The notes: generated by a model not told the origin, from the sequence alone. Counted from the stretch's first letter, positions 8,353-17,458 are shown. The stretch is 64,000 nucleotides of DNA from Erysipelothrix amsterdamensis (GCF_940143175.1 NZ_OW659496.1:1302001-1366000), one strand, 5' to 3'. A program made the numbers and translations.

Positions 8353-9155
8353 AACTCTTCCACCATCCCTTCTAGATCATATGGCGTAGATAAATCAATG
8401 CCACACGCCTTCATCGCTTGGAAAAATTTAAGACTAAAAGGAATATCCAGCGATAACGCTACTAAACGTTCCGCATGAATTAGTATTTCTTCAGGAGTTC
8501 CCTGCATCGCAATTTTACCTTCATTCATTACGATGACATAATCACTCATTGTTACTTCTTCAATGTCGTGAGTGATCGATAAAATACTCATTTTATTTTC
8601 AGTATGCAATTCATGGACAAGATCATTCACTTCTTTTCGACCTTTTGGATCAAGCATACTTGTTGCTTCATCGAGAACAAGTAACTCGGGTTGCATTGCT
8701 AAAACACCTGCAATGGCTACACGTTGTTTTTGTCCCCCACTTAATTTTGTAGGTTCATGATTCAGAAAATCTTCCATGCCGACACGTTTCGAATAAGTCT
8801 GAATCAAAGAATCCATTTCATCTGGGGCAATCATACGATTTTCCAAACCAAATGCGATATCATCCCGAACCGTTGAACCAATAAACTGGTTATCAGGATT
8901 TTGAAATACGATTGCAATTTTCTCTCGTATATCATAAACATTCTCTGGATTCAATCGTAACTCATCGATTTCGATGGTCCCAGCATTACTTTCAAGTAAC
9001 CCAATTATAAGTTTCGCAAGTGTAGATTTACCACTTCCGTTATGGCCAATTACGGTTACATAATCACCCTTTTTAACATTAAAAGATACGTTGTCGACAG
9101 CATTTCTTGTACCATCGTAAGAAAACGTCAACCCATTAACTGCTAATTGTTTCAA
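8328..9155 (-). CDS. ecfA1: Energy-coupling factor transporter ATPase EcfA1
   Basis: 275-residue ABC ATPase with Walker A GHNGSGKST (38-46), signature LSGGQKQRVAIAG, Walker B LLVLDEATSMLDP and switch H in ITHDIEE. The start is TTG at 9155, with GGAGTG about 8 nt upstream and the protein beginning KQLAVNG; no better ATG exists. It lies 16 nt after pepT, so pepT and the ECF genes are probably cotranscribed here. In most Firmicutes rplQ would be the upstream neighbour. Confidence 0.95.
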   Translation of the reverse strand: MKQLAVNGLTFSYDGTRNAVDNVSFNVKKGDYVTVIGHNGSGKSTLAKLIIGLLESNAGTIEIDELRLNPENVYDIREKIAIVFQNPDNQFIGSTVRDDIAFGLENRMIAPDEMDSLIQTYSKRVGMEDFLNHEPTKLSGGQKQRVAIAGVLAMQPELLVLDEATSMLDPKGRKEVNDLVHELHTENKMSILSITHDIEEVTMSDYVIVMNEGKIAMQGTPEEILIHAERLVALSLDIPFSLKFFQAMKACGIDLSTPYDLEGMVEELCQLRSKM

Positions 9156-9171
9156 CTCTAATCACTCCAAA

Positions 9172-10398
9172 CTAGCGCTTTGTATTTAACTCTGATATCG
9201 CAATAATCAACTCTGTAGCTTTAGCCATGGTTTCCACAACTGCAAACTCATGTTTACCGTGGAAATTCTCACCGCCTGTAAATAGGTTCGGTGTTGGTAA
9301 TCCCATATAAGAAAGACGGGATCCATCCGTACCACCACGTACCGGTGCAATGATAGGTTCCACATCGATTGAAACCATCGCTTTTTCAGCCAATTCCACA
9401 ATGCTCATGTCTTTTTCGATAATGTTCTTCATATTGTAGTAAGTATCTGTAGTTTTAACCGAAACACATTCGTAGCCGTATTTCTCATTAAGTTTTAATG
9501 CGATGGTGTCTAACATTTCCTTACGACGTGTAAACAGATCCATATCATGATCACGAATGATAAATGACATCGTTGCATCTTCAATATTTGAACTCATCTC
9601 GGTTAATAAGTAAAATCCTTCATAACCCTCCGTGTGTTCAGGTCGCTCTTGAATCGGTAACATTGCAAAAAATTCATGTGCTACCACAGAAGCATTTACC
9701 ATTGTATCTTTCGCAGATCCTGGATGTACCGAAACACCCTTCACAGTAACAACGGATTCCGCCGCATTAAATGTTTCATATTCCATTTCACCTAAAGCAC
9801 CACCATCAACAGTATAGGCAAAATCAGCTCCAAAAGCTTCAACATCAAAACTCTCAGCCCCTGTACCGATTTCTTCATCGATGGTAAACGCAATCCGAAT
9901 ATCTCCGTGTTTTACCTCTGGATGCTCAATTAGATATTCCATGGCAGTCATAATTTCCGTAACTCCAGCCTTGTTATCTGCGCCGAGTAAAGTTGTACCA
10001 TCAGTCACAATTAATGTTTTACCAACATAATCTTTAAGTGATGGGAACATTGAAACCTTTGAAATGATGTCTAGTTCTTCATTCAGAACAATATCAGAAC
10101 CATCGTAATTTTCGATAACGCGTGGTTTAACATTTTCCGAATTAAAATCGGCCGTATCCATGTGTGCAATAAATCCAATGGTAGGCACATCAACATCAAC
10201 ATTAGATGGACATAGCGCAGTTACAATACCAAATTCATCCATATGAACTTTTTCAAGACCGATTTGAATGCACTCATTATAAAGAACCTCAGCTAAATCA
10301 AATTGGTTTTTCGATGATGGAATCGTTTTGGACGCCGCATCGGAACGGGTATTAATTTTTGTATAACGAACAAGTCGTTCTATTAGTGTCTTTTTCAT
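9172..10398 (-). CDS. pepT: Peptidase T (tripeptide aminopeptidase)
   Basis: 408 residues, M20 metallopeptidase family. It removes the N-terminal residue from tripeptides in the cytoplasm. Zinc-site motifs are clear: FIAHMDTAD (H79, D81), LLGADNKAG, FTIDEEIGTGAE, YTVDGG and a C-terminal histidine in ENFHGKHEF. The ATG follows a GGTGAGG ribosome site. Its position directly before ecfA1 is not the usual one. Confidence 0.96.
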   Translation of the reverse strand: MKKTLIERLVRYTKINTRSDAASKTIPSSKNQFDLAEVLYNECIQIGLEKVHMDEFGIVTALCPSNVDVDVPTIGFIAHMDTADFNSENVKPRVIENYDGSDIVLNEELDIISKVSMFPSLKDYVGKTLIVTDGTTLLGADNKAGVTEIMTAMEYLIEHPEVKHGDIRIAFTIDEEIGTGAESFDVEAFGADFAYTVDGGALGEMEYETFNAAESVVTVKGVSVHPGSAKDTMVNASVVAHEFFAMLPIQERPEHTEGYEGFYLLTEMSSNIEDATMSFIIRDHDMDLFTRRKEMLDTIALKLNEKYGYECVSVKTTDTYYNMKNIIEKDMSIVELAEKAMVSIDVEPIIAPVRGGTDGSRLSYMGLPTPNLFTGGENFHGKHEFAVVETMAKATELIIAISELNTKR

Positions 10399-10462
10399 TG
10401 TTTACCTCACCTTTTTATGTGTTTACTTATGATATTTTATCATATTTGAGACCGTAAAACTA

Positions 10463-10487
10463 AAAAAAGCTTAGTTTTACTAAGCTT
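10463..10487 (-). terminator. Terminator overlapping the stop codon of the 60-residue gene
   Basis: 9-bp perfect stem (10467-10475 with 10479-10487) with a run of U following on the minus strand. The TAG stop at 10480-10482 is inside the stem. Confidence 0.8.
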
Positions 10488-10662
10488 CTTCCGATTCATC
10501 AATTTCTTGTGCAAGTTCTGAGACCGTATCTGCAGCAGATCGGCTAATTTCATCGAGAGTTTCAATCGTTTTCTCAACATGCTTTTTGTTATTTTGATTC
10601 ATATAATAACCTGCAGCTCCAATTGCGGCGCCAAGAATTGCGAGTGGAAATACTTTTTTCAT
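10480..10662 (-). CDS. Small membrane-anchored protein, YtxH-like
   Basis: 60 residues: an N-terminal glycine/alanine-rich membrane segment (about 5-19) followed by a charged, acidic, helix-forming tail. GGAGG precedes the ATG and a terminator overlaps the stop, so it is a real single-gene unit. The build is like YtxH-type general-stress proteins of Firmicutes, but the match is only in architecture; function is unknown. Confidence 0.75.
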   Translation of the reverse strand: MKKVFPLAILGAAIGAAGYYMNQNNKKHVEKTIETLDEISRSAADTVSELAQEIDESEEA

Positions 10663-10800
10663 ACATGATCCTCCCTTTCTTATCTATTACTATTCTAACA
10701 CAAATTCGAATGGAAATTAAAGTTATAAGATAAGGAAGATTGTGTAAACTTCGTGTTAATTTTAAAATTAATTCTTGAGATTTATTTGTGCACTCATTTC

Positions 10801-12939
10801 TTATTGGTTATCCGTTTCTTTTTTATGAATCCCTCTCACAAGAATCCAACCAAGAACAGTTAAACCGCTCCCTAGACCATAAGTGAAACGCTTGTTTATA
10901 CCTGTCTTAGGTAAGGTCGAGATATTTGTAGTTTGTTGATCCCCTGATAATACTGGAGTTTTCATATCGATACCAGGTGTTACCGGTTTTTCAGGGACTA
11001 CGATTGGTTTATCCAAGTCTTTAAGTTTGAGATTCGCAATCGCATCTTCAATCTGCGCAATCGCTTTATTAATATCGTCTTGTGAAACCGGTGAAGCAGT
11101 TCTCTTACTTAGAGACTGAAGGTAAGATTCTCCGACAGCAATCGCATCCTGTAGGTTTTGAAAACTTTCTTCTGTATAGTCATTCGGTTTAATTGCTTTT
11201 GCTTTGTCCAGGATTTGTTCAAGTGCTTCAAACTCTAAAGGGGTAACACTTGGGATGACATAATCTTTTTCAAGAATCGAAATGATACGTTGAGGATTTT
11301 GAGTTTCATCATAACGTTCCCAATCGATAAATGCGTTATGTTCCATGAAATCTGCGAAGACTGCATCAAGGGATGGGCCTTCTTCACGCGCACCACCCAA
11401 CATCGAGTAACCATCTCCACCAGCAGCTAGAAAATCATTGGTCGCCATGTGATAGGTTTTTTCTAAATCAATTGGGACGAAGCGATCTTGTTTGACATCA
11501 TAGATATCAATTCCGAGGACCCGACTGGATGCATCTTTAGTCGGATCATAATGGATGCGTATCGTATCCGATACATGTAAGAAACCACCATTTGAGCCTA
11601 ATTTTGGGAGTCCATGATGATCAAGAACATCTTGCACATCAGTACGAAGTGAGAATTCAAACATGTCCCATACTTGCTGCCCTGTTACGGAAATTTGGGA
11701 CATGACATTCCCAAATGGTAATACGCTAATTACATCACCCAGTGTAATCGGTCCCTTCGAAAGATTTGCCCGAATACCGCCACCATTAATGACCGCGAAA
11801 TCTGTAGGATTTCTAAATCCTTCTTTTCCATAAGCAACCATCGAGTCCGTAATAATATTACCTAAGTTTGTTTCTTGAACACGTACGAAGTCACGTTGCC
11901 CTTGGAAATCTATCGTATTATTTTCTTTTATGACTCTCGAAACGAGATCTGAATATGCAGCATCTGAAGTTTGAATAATTTCCATAATTTCTGGATCCGG
12001 TTGATTCGCAATGTCTTTTAAAGGAATTAATTTCGCGACACTTGAACTGAAATCATCTAAATTAAGTGTTACAAGTCCTACGTTATTTAGATGTTCTCCA
12101 GTTTGAACTAAGATTACATTATCTCCAACATGAATCCCCTTTTCGATCGGTGTATGAGAATGACCATCTACGATCAGGATCTTCTTGTCCTTCATGTTAC
12201 TGTTTTCAGATAAAGAATGCGCTAACGTATCTGAGCGCCATGCAGTTTTAGTTTCATTATCAATACCGAGGTGTGTTAAGACAACATAAAAATCTACATC
12301 CTGGTATTCTTCTTTTAAAATTTCATGTGTAACTGTTGGAATTGGATCCAACCACGATATACCTTCAATATTTTTAGGATGCGTTTTAGTCTGTGTTTCA
12401 GGTGTTGTTGCCCCAATTACGGCAATTTTATAACCGTCCTTCTCGATAAGTGCGGAGTTTGAATTCGATTTCGAAATAAGCGTCGACTCTTTAAATACTT
12501 TCTGATTTGACTCAGTATATATTGTATTTGATGAAAGAACTGGAAACTTCAAGTTTGATCCAAAACCTTCCTCTTCACCTAATGCAACCGCTGTACCAAA
12601 ATCAAACTCGTGGTTTCCAACGACCATTGCATCATAGCCAACGGCATTCATGATTTTTGCCATACTCGCCCCTTTATCTACGTTTGAAATAGGTAGACCT
12701 TGAAAGGCATCACCACCATCGACTAAAAGCAGTGGATTTATCTCATCTTTAAGTGTTTTAATATGTGCAAGACCGAGAGACTTCGTACCAAAACGACCGT
12801 GCATATCATTCGTATGCATGATGGTAACAGTATTTGAGTCTTGCGTGGCATTATCTGCAGCCACAGACAGGACACGATGTCCGGGAGTAATAAGTGTTAT
12901 AAGCGATAAAACTAAAAGAATAATTTTTGGCTTTTTCAT
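10801..12939 (-). CDS. LPxTG cell-wall-anchored 5'-nucleotidase / 2',3'-cyclic phosphodiesterase family protein
   Basis: 712 residues. Signal peptide (about 1-27), then a calcineurin-like metallophosphatase domain with metal motifs MHTNDMHG (41-48), DGGDAFQG, VVGNHEFDFG (about 106-115) and DGHSHTP. A 5'-nucleotidase C-terminal domain follows, with the INGGGIRA substrate motif. Next is a helical FIVAR-like repeat (about 580-645), and last a sortase signal LPKTG (676-680) with hydrophobic stretch and charged tail. The family hydrolyses extracellular nucleotides; in several pathogens, surface forms make immunosuppressive adenosine. That role here is inference. It has its own GGAGG site and no operon partner. 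Confidence 0.93.
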   Translation of the reverse strand: MKKPKIILLVLSLITLITPGHRVLSVAADNATQDSNTVTIMHTNDMHGRFGTKSLGLAHIKTLKDEINPLLLVDGGDAFQGLPISNVDKGASMAKIMNAVGYDAMVVGNHEFDFGTAVALGEEEGFGSNLKFPVLSSNTIYTESNQKVFKESTLISKSNSNSALIEKDGYKIAVIGATTPETQTKTHPKNIEGISWLDPIPTVTHEILKEEYQDVDFYVVLTHLGIDNETKTAWRSDTLAHSLSENSNMKDKKILIVDGHSHTPIEKGIHVGDNVILVQTGEHLNNVGLVTLNLDDFSSSVAKLIPLKDIANQPDPEIMEIIQTSDAAYSDLVSRVIKENNTIDFQGQRDFVRVQETNLGNIITDSMVAYGKEGFRNPTDFAVINGGGIRANLSKGPITLGDVISVLPFGNVMSQISVTGQQVWDMFEFSLRTDVQDVLDHHGLPKLGSNGGFLHVSDTIRIHYDPTKDASSRVLGIDIYDVKQDRFVPIDLEKTYHMATNDFLAAGGDGYSMLGGAREEGPSLDAVFADFMEHNAFIDWERYDETQNPQRIISILEKDYVIPSVTPLEFEALEQILDKAKAIKPNDYTEESFQNLQDAIAVGESYLQSLSKRTASPVSQDDINKAIAQIEDAIANLKLKDLDKPIVVPEKPVTPGIDMKTPVLSGDQQTTNISTLPKTGINKRFTYGLGSGLTVLGWILVRGIHKKETDNQ

Positions 12940-13091
12940 TGTAACTTCCTCCTACAACATCAATCGTAAGAAATAAACAGTGATAGTTCAAGCATAATCC
13001 GATGAATTCGATACCATTGATGCAATTCCGCAAGTTAAAGCAATTTTTAAAAATTTCCTTTAAAGACAATACATTTTAATGTAAACTTGAC

Positions 13092-13120
13092 TTGACATGT
13101 CAATGCAATTATTGTAAAGT
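13092..13120 (+). promoter_or_regulatory. Promoter with overlapping palindromic operator
   Basis: TTGACA (13092-13097), 17-nt spacer, TAAAGT (13115-13120). The -35 is part of a perfect 12-bp palindrome TTGACATGTCAA (13092-13103), a good place for the XRE regulator encoded downstream to bind and repress its own operon (inference). Confidence 0.6.
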
Positions 13121-13141
13121 TAACTTAACAGGAGGAATACT

Positions 13142-13606
13142 ATGAAACAAACACGTAATCGAATTATTTATGTAATAATCCTAATTTGGGGCTTCCTTGG
13201 AACCATGATTCAATTTGATAAGATAAAACAGCTAATCATAAGTGATGCAGGTGTGGGACCCGTCACAAATCAGGCTAAAATTTCAATTGTATGGGTTTTT
13301 ATTTTTATTACATTTGCCCTTACAGTTCTTTTTATCTACAAGAGAAAAAGTGGAGATTCTTGGAAAACATTTCTTTTCGAAGAAATTGATCAACTCGATG
13401 AAGATGAACGCAGTATTTTAATAGATGCGCCAGCACGACGCTTTGCTGGCAATATTCTTGTAATGGCTGTACTCATTTACCTATCCGTATTAATGATGGG
13501 ACCCCTTTTAGTTAAGAGTAGTACAATACTTTACGCAATCGGGATTCTATTCACGATCTATGAACTTTGTTATTACTTCAAACTCAAACAACTTTACTTT
13601 CGCTAG
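13142..13606 (+). CDS. Small integral membrane protein paired with an XRE regulator
   Basis: 154 residues with four predicted membrane segments (about 8-24, 46-66, 99-121, 127-147) and a charged cytoplasmic loop (67-98). I do not recognise a family with certainty. Pairs of a short polytopic membrane protein and a compact XRE regulator are common in Firmicutes and usually of unknown role. GGAGGA precedes the ATG, and the next gene starts 11 nt after the stop. Confidence 0.8.
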   Translation: MKQTRNRIIYVIILIWGFLGTMIQFDKIKQLIISDAGVGPVTNQAKISIVWVFIFITFALTVLFIYKRKSGDSWKTFLFEEIDQLDEDERSILIDAPARRFAGNILVMAVLIYLSVLMMGPLLVKSSTILYAIGILFTIYELCYYFKLKQLYFR

Positions 13607-13616
13607 GAGGCCTATT

Positions 13617-13823
13617 TTGATTCTAAATAATATTCGTGATAAACGCGAAGAACTCGGTTATACCCAGCAATATTTTGCTGAACAAGTTGGCGTCTCACGT
13701 CAAACCGTTATTGCCCTGGAAAAAGGTTCCTACAATCCGTCTTTAGAACTTGCGTTTAAATGCGCAATTGTTTTGAATTGTACCCTTGATGTACTATTTC
13801 AATACGAAGAAACCCCCTTATGA
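13617..13823 (+). CDS. XRE-family helix-turn-helix regulator (short form)
   Basis: 68 residues, almost entirely a Cro/CI helix-turn-helix: [36 protein letters not shown], followed by the usual LDVLFQYEE end of the YgzD/YozG type. The start is TTG at 13617 because AGGAGG lies at 13605-13610, 6 nt before it. An ATG at 13560 would overlap the previous gene by 47 nt and lacks a ribosome site. It probably regulates its own operon through the palindrome at 13092. Confidence 0.85.
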   Translation: MILNNIRDKREELGYTQQYFAEQVGVSRQTVIALEKGSYNPSLELAFKCAIVLNCTLDVLFQYEETPL

Positions 13824-13840
13824 AATTTCATAAGGGGGTT
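13811..13840. terminator. Bidirectional terminator: perfect 30-bp palindrome holding both stop codons
   Basis: 13811-13825 is exactly complementary to 13826-13840. The stop of the plus-strand regulator (13821-13823) and the stop of the minus-strand kinase (13828-13830) both lie inside it. T-runs follow on the plus side, and AAG-rich sequence on the other side reads as U-containing tail. Confidence 0.85.
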
Positions 13841-14712
13841 TTTTGATTTAAAAGTAGATAAGCAGCATATTCAACAGTTTGATGGTTCGGCACAACCTCA
13901 TAGTCTTCATGAATATGTTCGATGAATGAAGCTCGAACACACTCATTATTTAAAAGGACACCACCACCCAGAGCAATTTTCGTTTTTCCATTGAGCTCAA
14001 AACTGTTTGCGAGTTTCGCAAGTTCAATACCCGCATTTCGATATGTTGTAGCAACATGGTCAACATGCAAGCATCTAGAACCCACAAGGCTAACCTCCGC
14101 AGCAAAGCTTCGATAACAGTCTTTTGCTTCATTCACAACACTCACAAGATCATACGGTTTTTTTAATTTAAAATGCTCCATCATCACGTGATAGAAATCA
14201 GATTTCGGGAGACGGCCATCCGATTCTTGGGTAAAAACACTTAATAAATGGCGCCCAATCCAAAAAGCACTTCCCTCATCACCCAACAAATACCCAAAAC
14301 CGCCTCGCCGGTCCATAGTACATCCTATTTTACGCATCGCAATTGAACCTGTACCCGAAATAATGTACACGCCATCATGGTTATCCAGTGCTGAGACCAT
14401 TGCGAAATGCGCATCATTCATAATAAGAGCATTTGGAAATACCAACCAAATGGCATTCTCAATTTTTTCTCTTATTTTTGAGTCATTTCCATAACCCGCT
14501 GTCCCAATCGCAACATCAACTGCTTCAAAAGAATAGCCGCGATTCTCAAATTCAGCCTTTCCTTGCTGGAGAATCTTTGTAATACCATCAAAACCAACTT
14601 GCATGTAATGAATACTCTCTAAACGGAGGGAATCAACTTCATGACCATCATCGTTAAAGAGTACCAGACGCGTATAAGTTCCCCCTGCATCAATGCCTAA
14701 ATAATACTTCAT
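13828..14712 (-). CDS. BadF/BadG-family sugar kinase (probable N-acetylglucosamine kinase)
   Basis: 294 residues, ASKHA-fold ATPase with the phosphate-1 motif GIDAGGTYTRLVLF (about 6-19), phosphate-2 region IISGTGSIAMRK (about 119-130) and LGDEGSAFWIGRH. This matches NAG-kinase-like BadF proteins. It starts inside the end of the MupG gene (4-nt overlap). MupG-type cleavage releases free GlcNAc, so phosphorylating it to GlcNAc-6-phosphate is the likely task. Substrate is inferred from context. Confidence 0.88.
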   Translation of the reverse strand: MKYYLGIDAGGTYTRLVLFNDDGHEVDSLRLESIHYMQVGFDGITKILQQGKAEFENRGYSFEAVDVAIGTAGYGNDSKIREKIENAIWLVFPNALIMNDAHFAMVSALDNHDGVYIISGTGSIAMRKIGCTMDRRGGFGYLLGDEGSAFWIGRHLLSVFTQESDGRLPKSDFYHVMMEHFKLKKPYDLVSVVNEAKDCYRSFAAEVSLVGSRCLHVDHVATTYRNAGIELAKLANSFELNGKTKIALGGGVLLNNECVRASFIEHIHEDYEVVPNHQTVEYAAYLLLNQKTPL

Positions 14713-15797
14713 AATGTAAAACTAAACTTTTGCCATGGCTTAATACGGTCCAGTAAGAAAAGTTCTTCCGCGATGACATGACCCACGACATTCGATTTCC
14801 CTGTATTTTTCATATCTTTGGTTGCAATCTGTAATTCACCCGCATAATGACCAAATAAACTACTTTCAATAATAATATCGCCCCGTTTGATTACGTCCGG
14901 AGTGTTAAAGATTTTAAAATCGTGCCCTTTATACTTTACTCGTGACATCGTAGAGCGAATCAAGAAGTCGCCCAAATCACCACGATTAAAATGGGGTTCT
15001 TCTAAGACAATCTTTCGCTCAACTTCTGGAATATCTGGAACTAATTCGACAGATAAATTTAACTTGTAAAGATCGATTTTTTTAATCGCTTCCATCTCTT
15101 CCTTAGTCGGATAACAATTTGAAATAATAATGTCATCAACTACGTTCATTGCAACATAATCTTTGATTTGCACATCAATTGGTAAATAACGATGTTTCTC
15201 TAACGTAACAAGACCATCAGAAACTGGCCACGGTCCATATGATCCTTCCGCTTGACTTGTCACAAAGGCAGCAGAACGTAAACCGTATTTTGTAAAGTTT
15301 TGAGTACACTTCACAAAAAAATCTTCGTTAAGTCCCGAGTATGGGTGTGGATAGAAATTATGACAAGCAATTAGATTATATTGATTCGGTTGATAGTCCA
15401 TAATCGTGTCGATGTAATGCGTATCATTACTCATATTGATTTCTATTTTTAAATTATATGGATTAAAAGTCATCATTGCCTCTTCACTTCCACCAAAACC
15501 AGCATCCAGTCTTAATCCATCTGCCTCAATTTCAGAAAAAAATGAAAGGTCTGCGTAACTGATGTCAAGATCTTTGAAGACTCGGGGACTTACGTCCACA
15601 ATAATTTCAAATCCTTTTGATCGGGCATAACGATTTATTTCTAAAAACTCCTCTTTGATAACTGATTTAGGTTTATCTACTGACAACAAACACGAAAAAA
15701 TTCGGGAAAAACCCGCTTCGGCTGCATCATCGATATAACGCTTCATTGATTCAACTGACGATTTGTCAGGATAAATTGATATTCCAAGTTTTCTCAT
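14709..15797 (-). CDS. mupG: MupG-like 6-phospho-N-acetylmuramidase (DUF871 family)
   Basis: 362 residues, with a TIM-barrel N-terminal domain and a small C-terminal beta domain as in DUF871. The start MRKLGISIYPDKSS is typical. The family member MupG of Staphylococcus aureus splits MurNAc-6-phosphate-GlcNAc imported by a PTS. AAGGAG lies before the ATG. The operon holds a PTS EIIC upstream and a sugar kinase downstream, which fits recovery of peptidoglycan disaccharide. No murQ etherase is in the window. Confidence 0.87.
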   Translation of the reverse strand: MRKLGISIYPDKSSVESMKRYIDDAAEAGFSRIFSCLLSVDKPKSVIKEEFLEINRYARSKGFEIIVDVSPRVFKDLDISYADLSFFSEIEADGLRLDAGFGGSEEAMMTFNPYNLKIEINMSNDTHYIDTIMDYQPNQYNLIACHNFYPHPYSGLNEDFFVKCTQNFTKYGLRSAAFVTSQAEGSYGPWPVSDGLVTLEKHRYLPIDVQIKDYVAMNVVDDIIISNCYPTKEEMEAIKKIDLYKLNLSVELVPDIPEVERKIVLEEPHFNRGDLGDFLIRSTMSRVKYKGHDFKIFNTPDVIKRGDIIIESSLFGHYAGELQIATKDMKNTGKSNVVGHVIAEELFLLDRIKPWQKFSFTL

Positions 15798-15806
15798 ACT
15801 AACTCC

Positions 15807-16112
15807 TTATATATATAATATTTCGTAAATCCAAAATGTCGAGATAAGACCGATAACGAAAAATAAGACGATCGAAACAATCCAAAATGACCGCGTTAAA
15901 CGCTTATTTGTTTCAATAAAGAAGAAACAAAAACTTGTCGAGAGTGAGGTGATCCCTGATACTACAAGTACCTCAATCCATTTTTGGTTTAATCCTAATT
16001 GTTTAAGCATCGCTGGTATCAAAATTGTTCCCAAAAGAATACTCCCAACAATTATAAATGCACTTTTAAAACTAATAAGTGGTGCAGAATTACTTTTTTC
16101 GTATTTATACAT
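15807..16112 (-). CDS. Small membrane protein in the PTS-mupG operon
   Basis: 101 residues with three hydrophobic segments (about 14-34, 45-65, 76-98). The ATG at 16112 is chosen because GAGG lies 6 nt upstream; an in-frame ATG at 16124 lacks a site. The mupG start is 9 nt downstream of its stop. No family is recognised. Its place suggests an accessory to the transporter, but this is only context. Confidence 0.7.
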   Translation of the reverse strand: MYKYEKSNSAPLISFKSAFIIVGSILLGTILIPAMLKQLGLNQKWIEVLVVSGITSLSTSFCFFFIETNKRLTRSFWIVSIVLFFVIGLISTFWIYEILYI

Positions 16113-16136
16113 AGTATACCTCATATTTAATGAAAG

Positions 16137-16158
16137 AGGTCTTGCGGATGCAAGACCT
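16137..16158 (-). terminator. Intra-operon hairpin after the EIIC gene
   Basis: Perfect 9-bp stem (16137-16145 with 16150-16158) and 4-nt loop between EIIC and the small membrane gene. The tail is only moderately U-rich, so it may be a partial terminator or an mRNA 3'-end stabiliser that makes EIIC more abundant than downstream products. Confidence 0.5.
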
Positions 16159-16177
16159 TCGTCTAAGTTAAAAATCT

Positions 16178-17458
16178 TTAATTTCCAATGCGCTCTTCTT
16201 CCAATAATTTATTATCATAAATTTTAAAGAACGGATAGTAAATCACCACTGAAATTATTATTAAAATAATATTTAGAATCGAGGCTCTATAATCTCCTCC
16301 AGTTGCGATATAGGCACCAATTGGCCCCGGTAAGGTCCAAGGTGCTGTAACGATAACACGGTTCACAAGACCGGCTGATGTAGCCACCCATGCGATAATC
16401 GTACCCACCATTGGTGTAATGATAAAAGGAATGATAAGAATTGGGTTCATTACGATTGGTGCTCCGAATATAATTGGTTCGTTAATATTGAAGCACGCCG
16501 GTATAAATGCTGTTTTCCCGAGTGATTTCGCATACGCAGATTTCGAGAAAAACGCCATCGCTATTGCAAGCCCAATAGTAGCTCCTGAACCTCCAATCCA
16601 AATAAACCATTGATAGAAAGGTTCTGCACTGATTGCTGGAAGTGCATCTCCAGCTACTAAAGCAGCTGTATTTTTATCAAGAAGTTGTAACCAAATTGGT
16701 CGTGCTAATGTACCGATAATGGATACACCATGGATCCCAAATGACCAAAAGAATGTCACTAAGAATACGATAATAAGTACGCTTGGTAAGGTATCCGCTG
16801 CATGGACAATTGGTTTAACAAGTCCCGCAATAAATGTATGCCAATTGAAGCCAATCCAATATGTAATTGTTGCCATGAGAATAAGAATAATTGCAGTTGG
16901 CACAAGTGCTTCAAAAGAACGTGCTACAGATGTAGGAACTTGAGGTGGCATGGAGATCTTAAAGTTTGATCTATCAGTCCAACGGAATATTTCTACTGCA
17001 AGAATGGAAGTGATGATACCAACAAACATACCTGCTCCACCAAGGTTTGCCATTGGTAATACCCATCCAGATACCTCCAAGCCTGCATCTGCAGGGATAT
17101 TTATCGGAATAAAAGTCAGTAGAAAGGCTGCAGTTGCAAGAATTCCTCCCGATAGTTCGTCCAAATCATAAGACTTAGCCAAACTTGAACCAATTCCGAA
17201 TGTTGCATACAAGGTCATGATTGCCATTGACAATCGGAATGGTAATAATATTTTAGCTGCATGCTCAGTTAGAAATTGATAAAGTTTCCAACTTTCAGGC
17301 AACGGCGGTGCTGCGAGAATTAAAAAGAAAGATCCTACGATGATTAACGGCAATGTTGCGATAATCCCGTCACGAATTGCACGTAAATGTCGTTGGTTCG
17401 CAAGTTTAGCCATTGGCGCGGACAATTTTTCATCCAAAAACTTAATAAATGCGTCCAT
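16178..17458 (-). CDS. PTS sugar transporter subunit IIC, lactose/cellobiose type
   Basis: 426 residues, polytopic, CelB-like. Characteristic parts are the amphipathic start MDAFIKFLDEKLSAPMAKLANQ (first 20 residues shared by CelB proteins), the RHLRAIRDGIIATLP segment, and the GAPIVMNPILIIPF motif near residue 330. It moves sugar across the membrane while it is phosphorylated by EIIB. No EIIA or EIIB gene is in the operon, so it must borrow them. With MupG and a sugar kinase downstream, the substrate may be MurNAc-GlcNAc; S. aureus MurP is of a different EIIC class, so this is inference. Confidence 0.92.
   Translation of the reverse strand: MDAFIKFLDEKLSAPMAKLANQRHLRAIRDGIIATLPLIIVGSFFLILAAPPLPESWKLYQFLTEHAAKILLPFRLSMAIMTLYATFGIGSSLAKSYDLDELSGGILATAAFLLTFIPINIPADAGLEVSGWVLPMANLGGAGMFVGIITSILAVEIFRWTDRSNFKISMPPQVPTSVARSFEALVPTAIILILMATITYWIGFNWHTFIAGLVKPIVHAADTLPSVLIIVFLVTFFWSFGIHGVSIIGTLARPIWLQLLDKNTAALVAGDALPAISAEPFYQWFIWIGGSGATIGLAIAMAFFSKSAYAKSLGKTAFIPACFNINEPIIFGAPIVMNPILIIPFIITPMVGTIIAWVATSAGLVNRVIVTAPWTLPGPIGAYIATGGDYRASILNIILIIISVVIYYPFFKIYDNKLLEEERIGN

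Noticed and set aside
13560-13616. ATG at 13560 as start of the XRE regulator
   Set aside because: It would overlap the upstream membrane protein by 47 nt; AGGAGG points to TTG at 13617.
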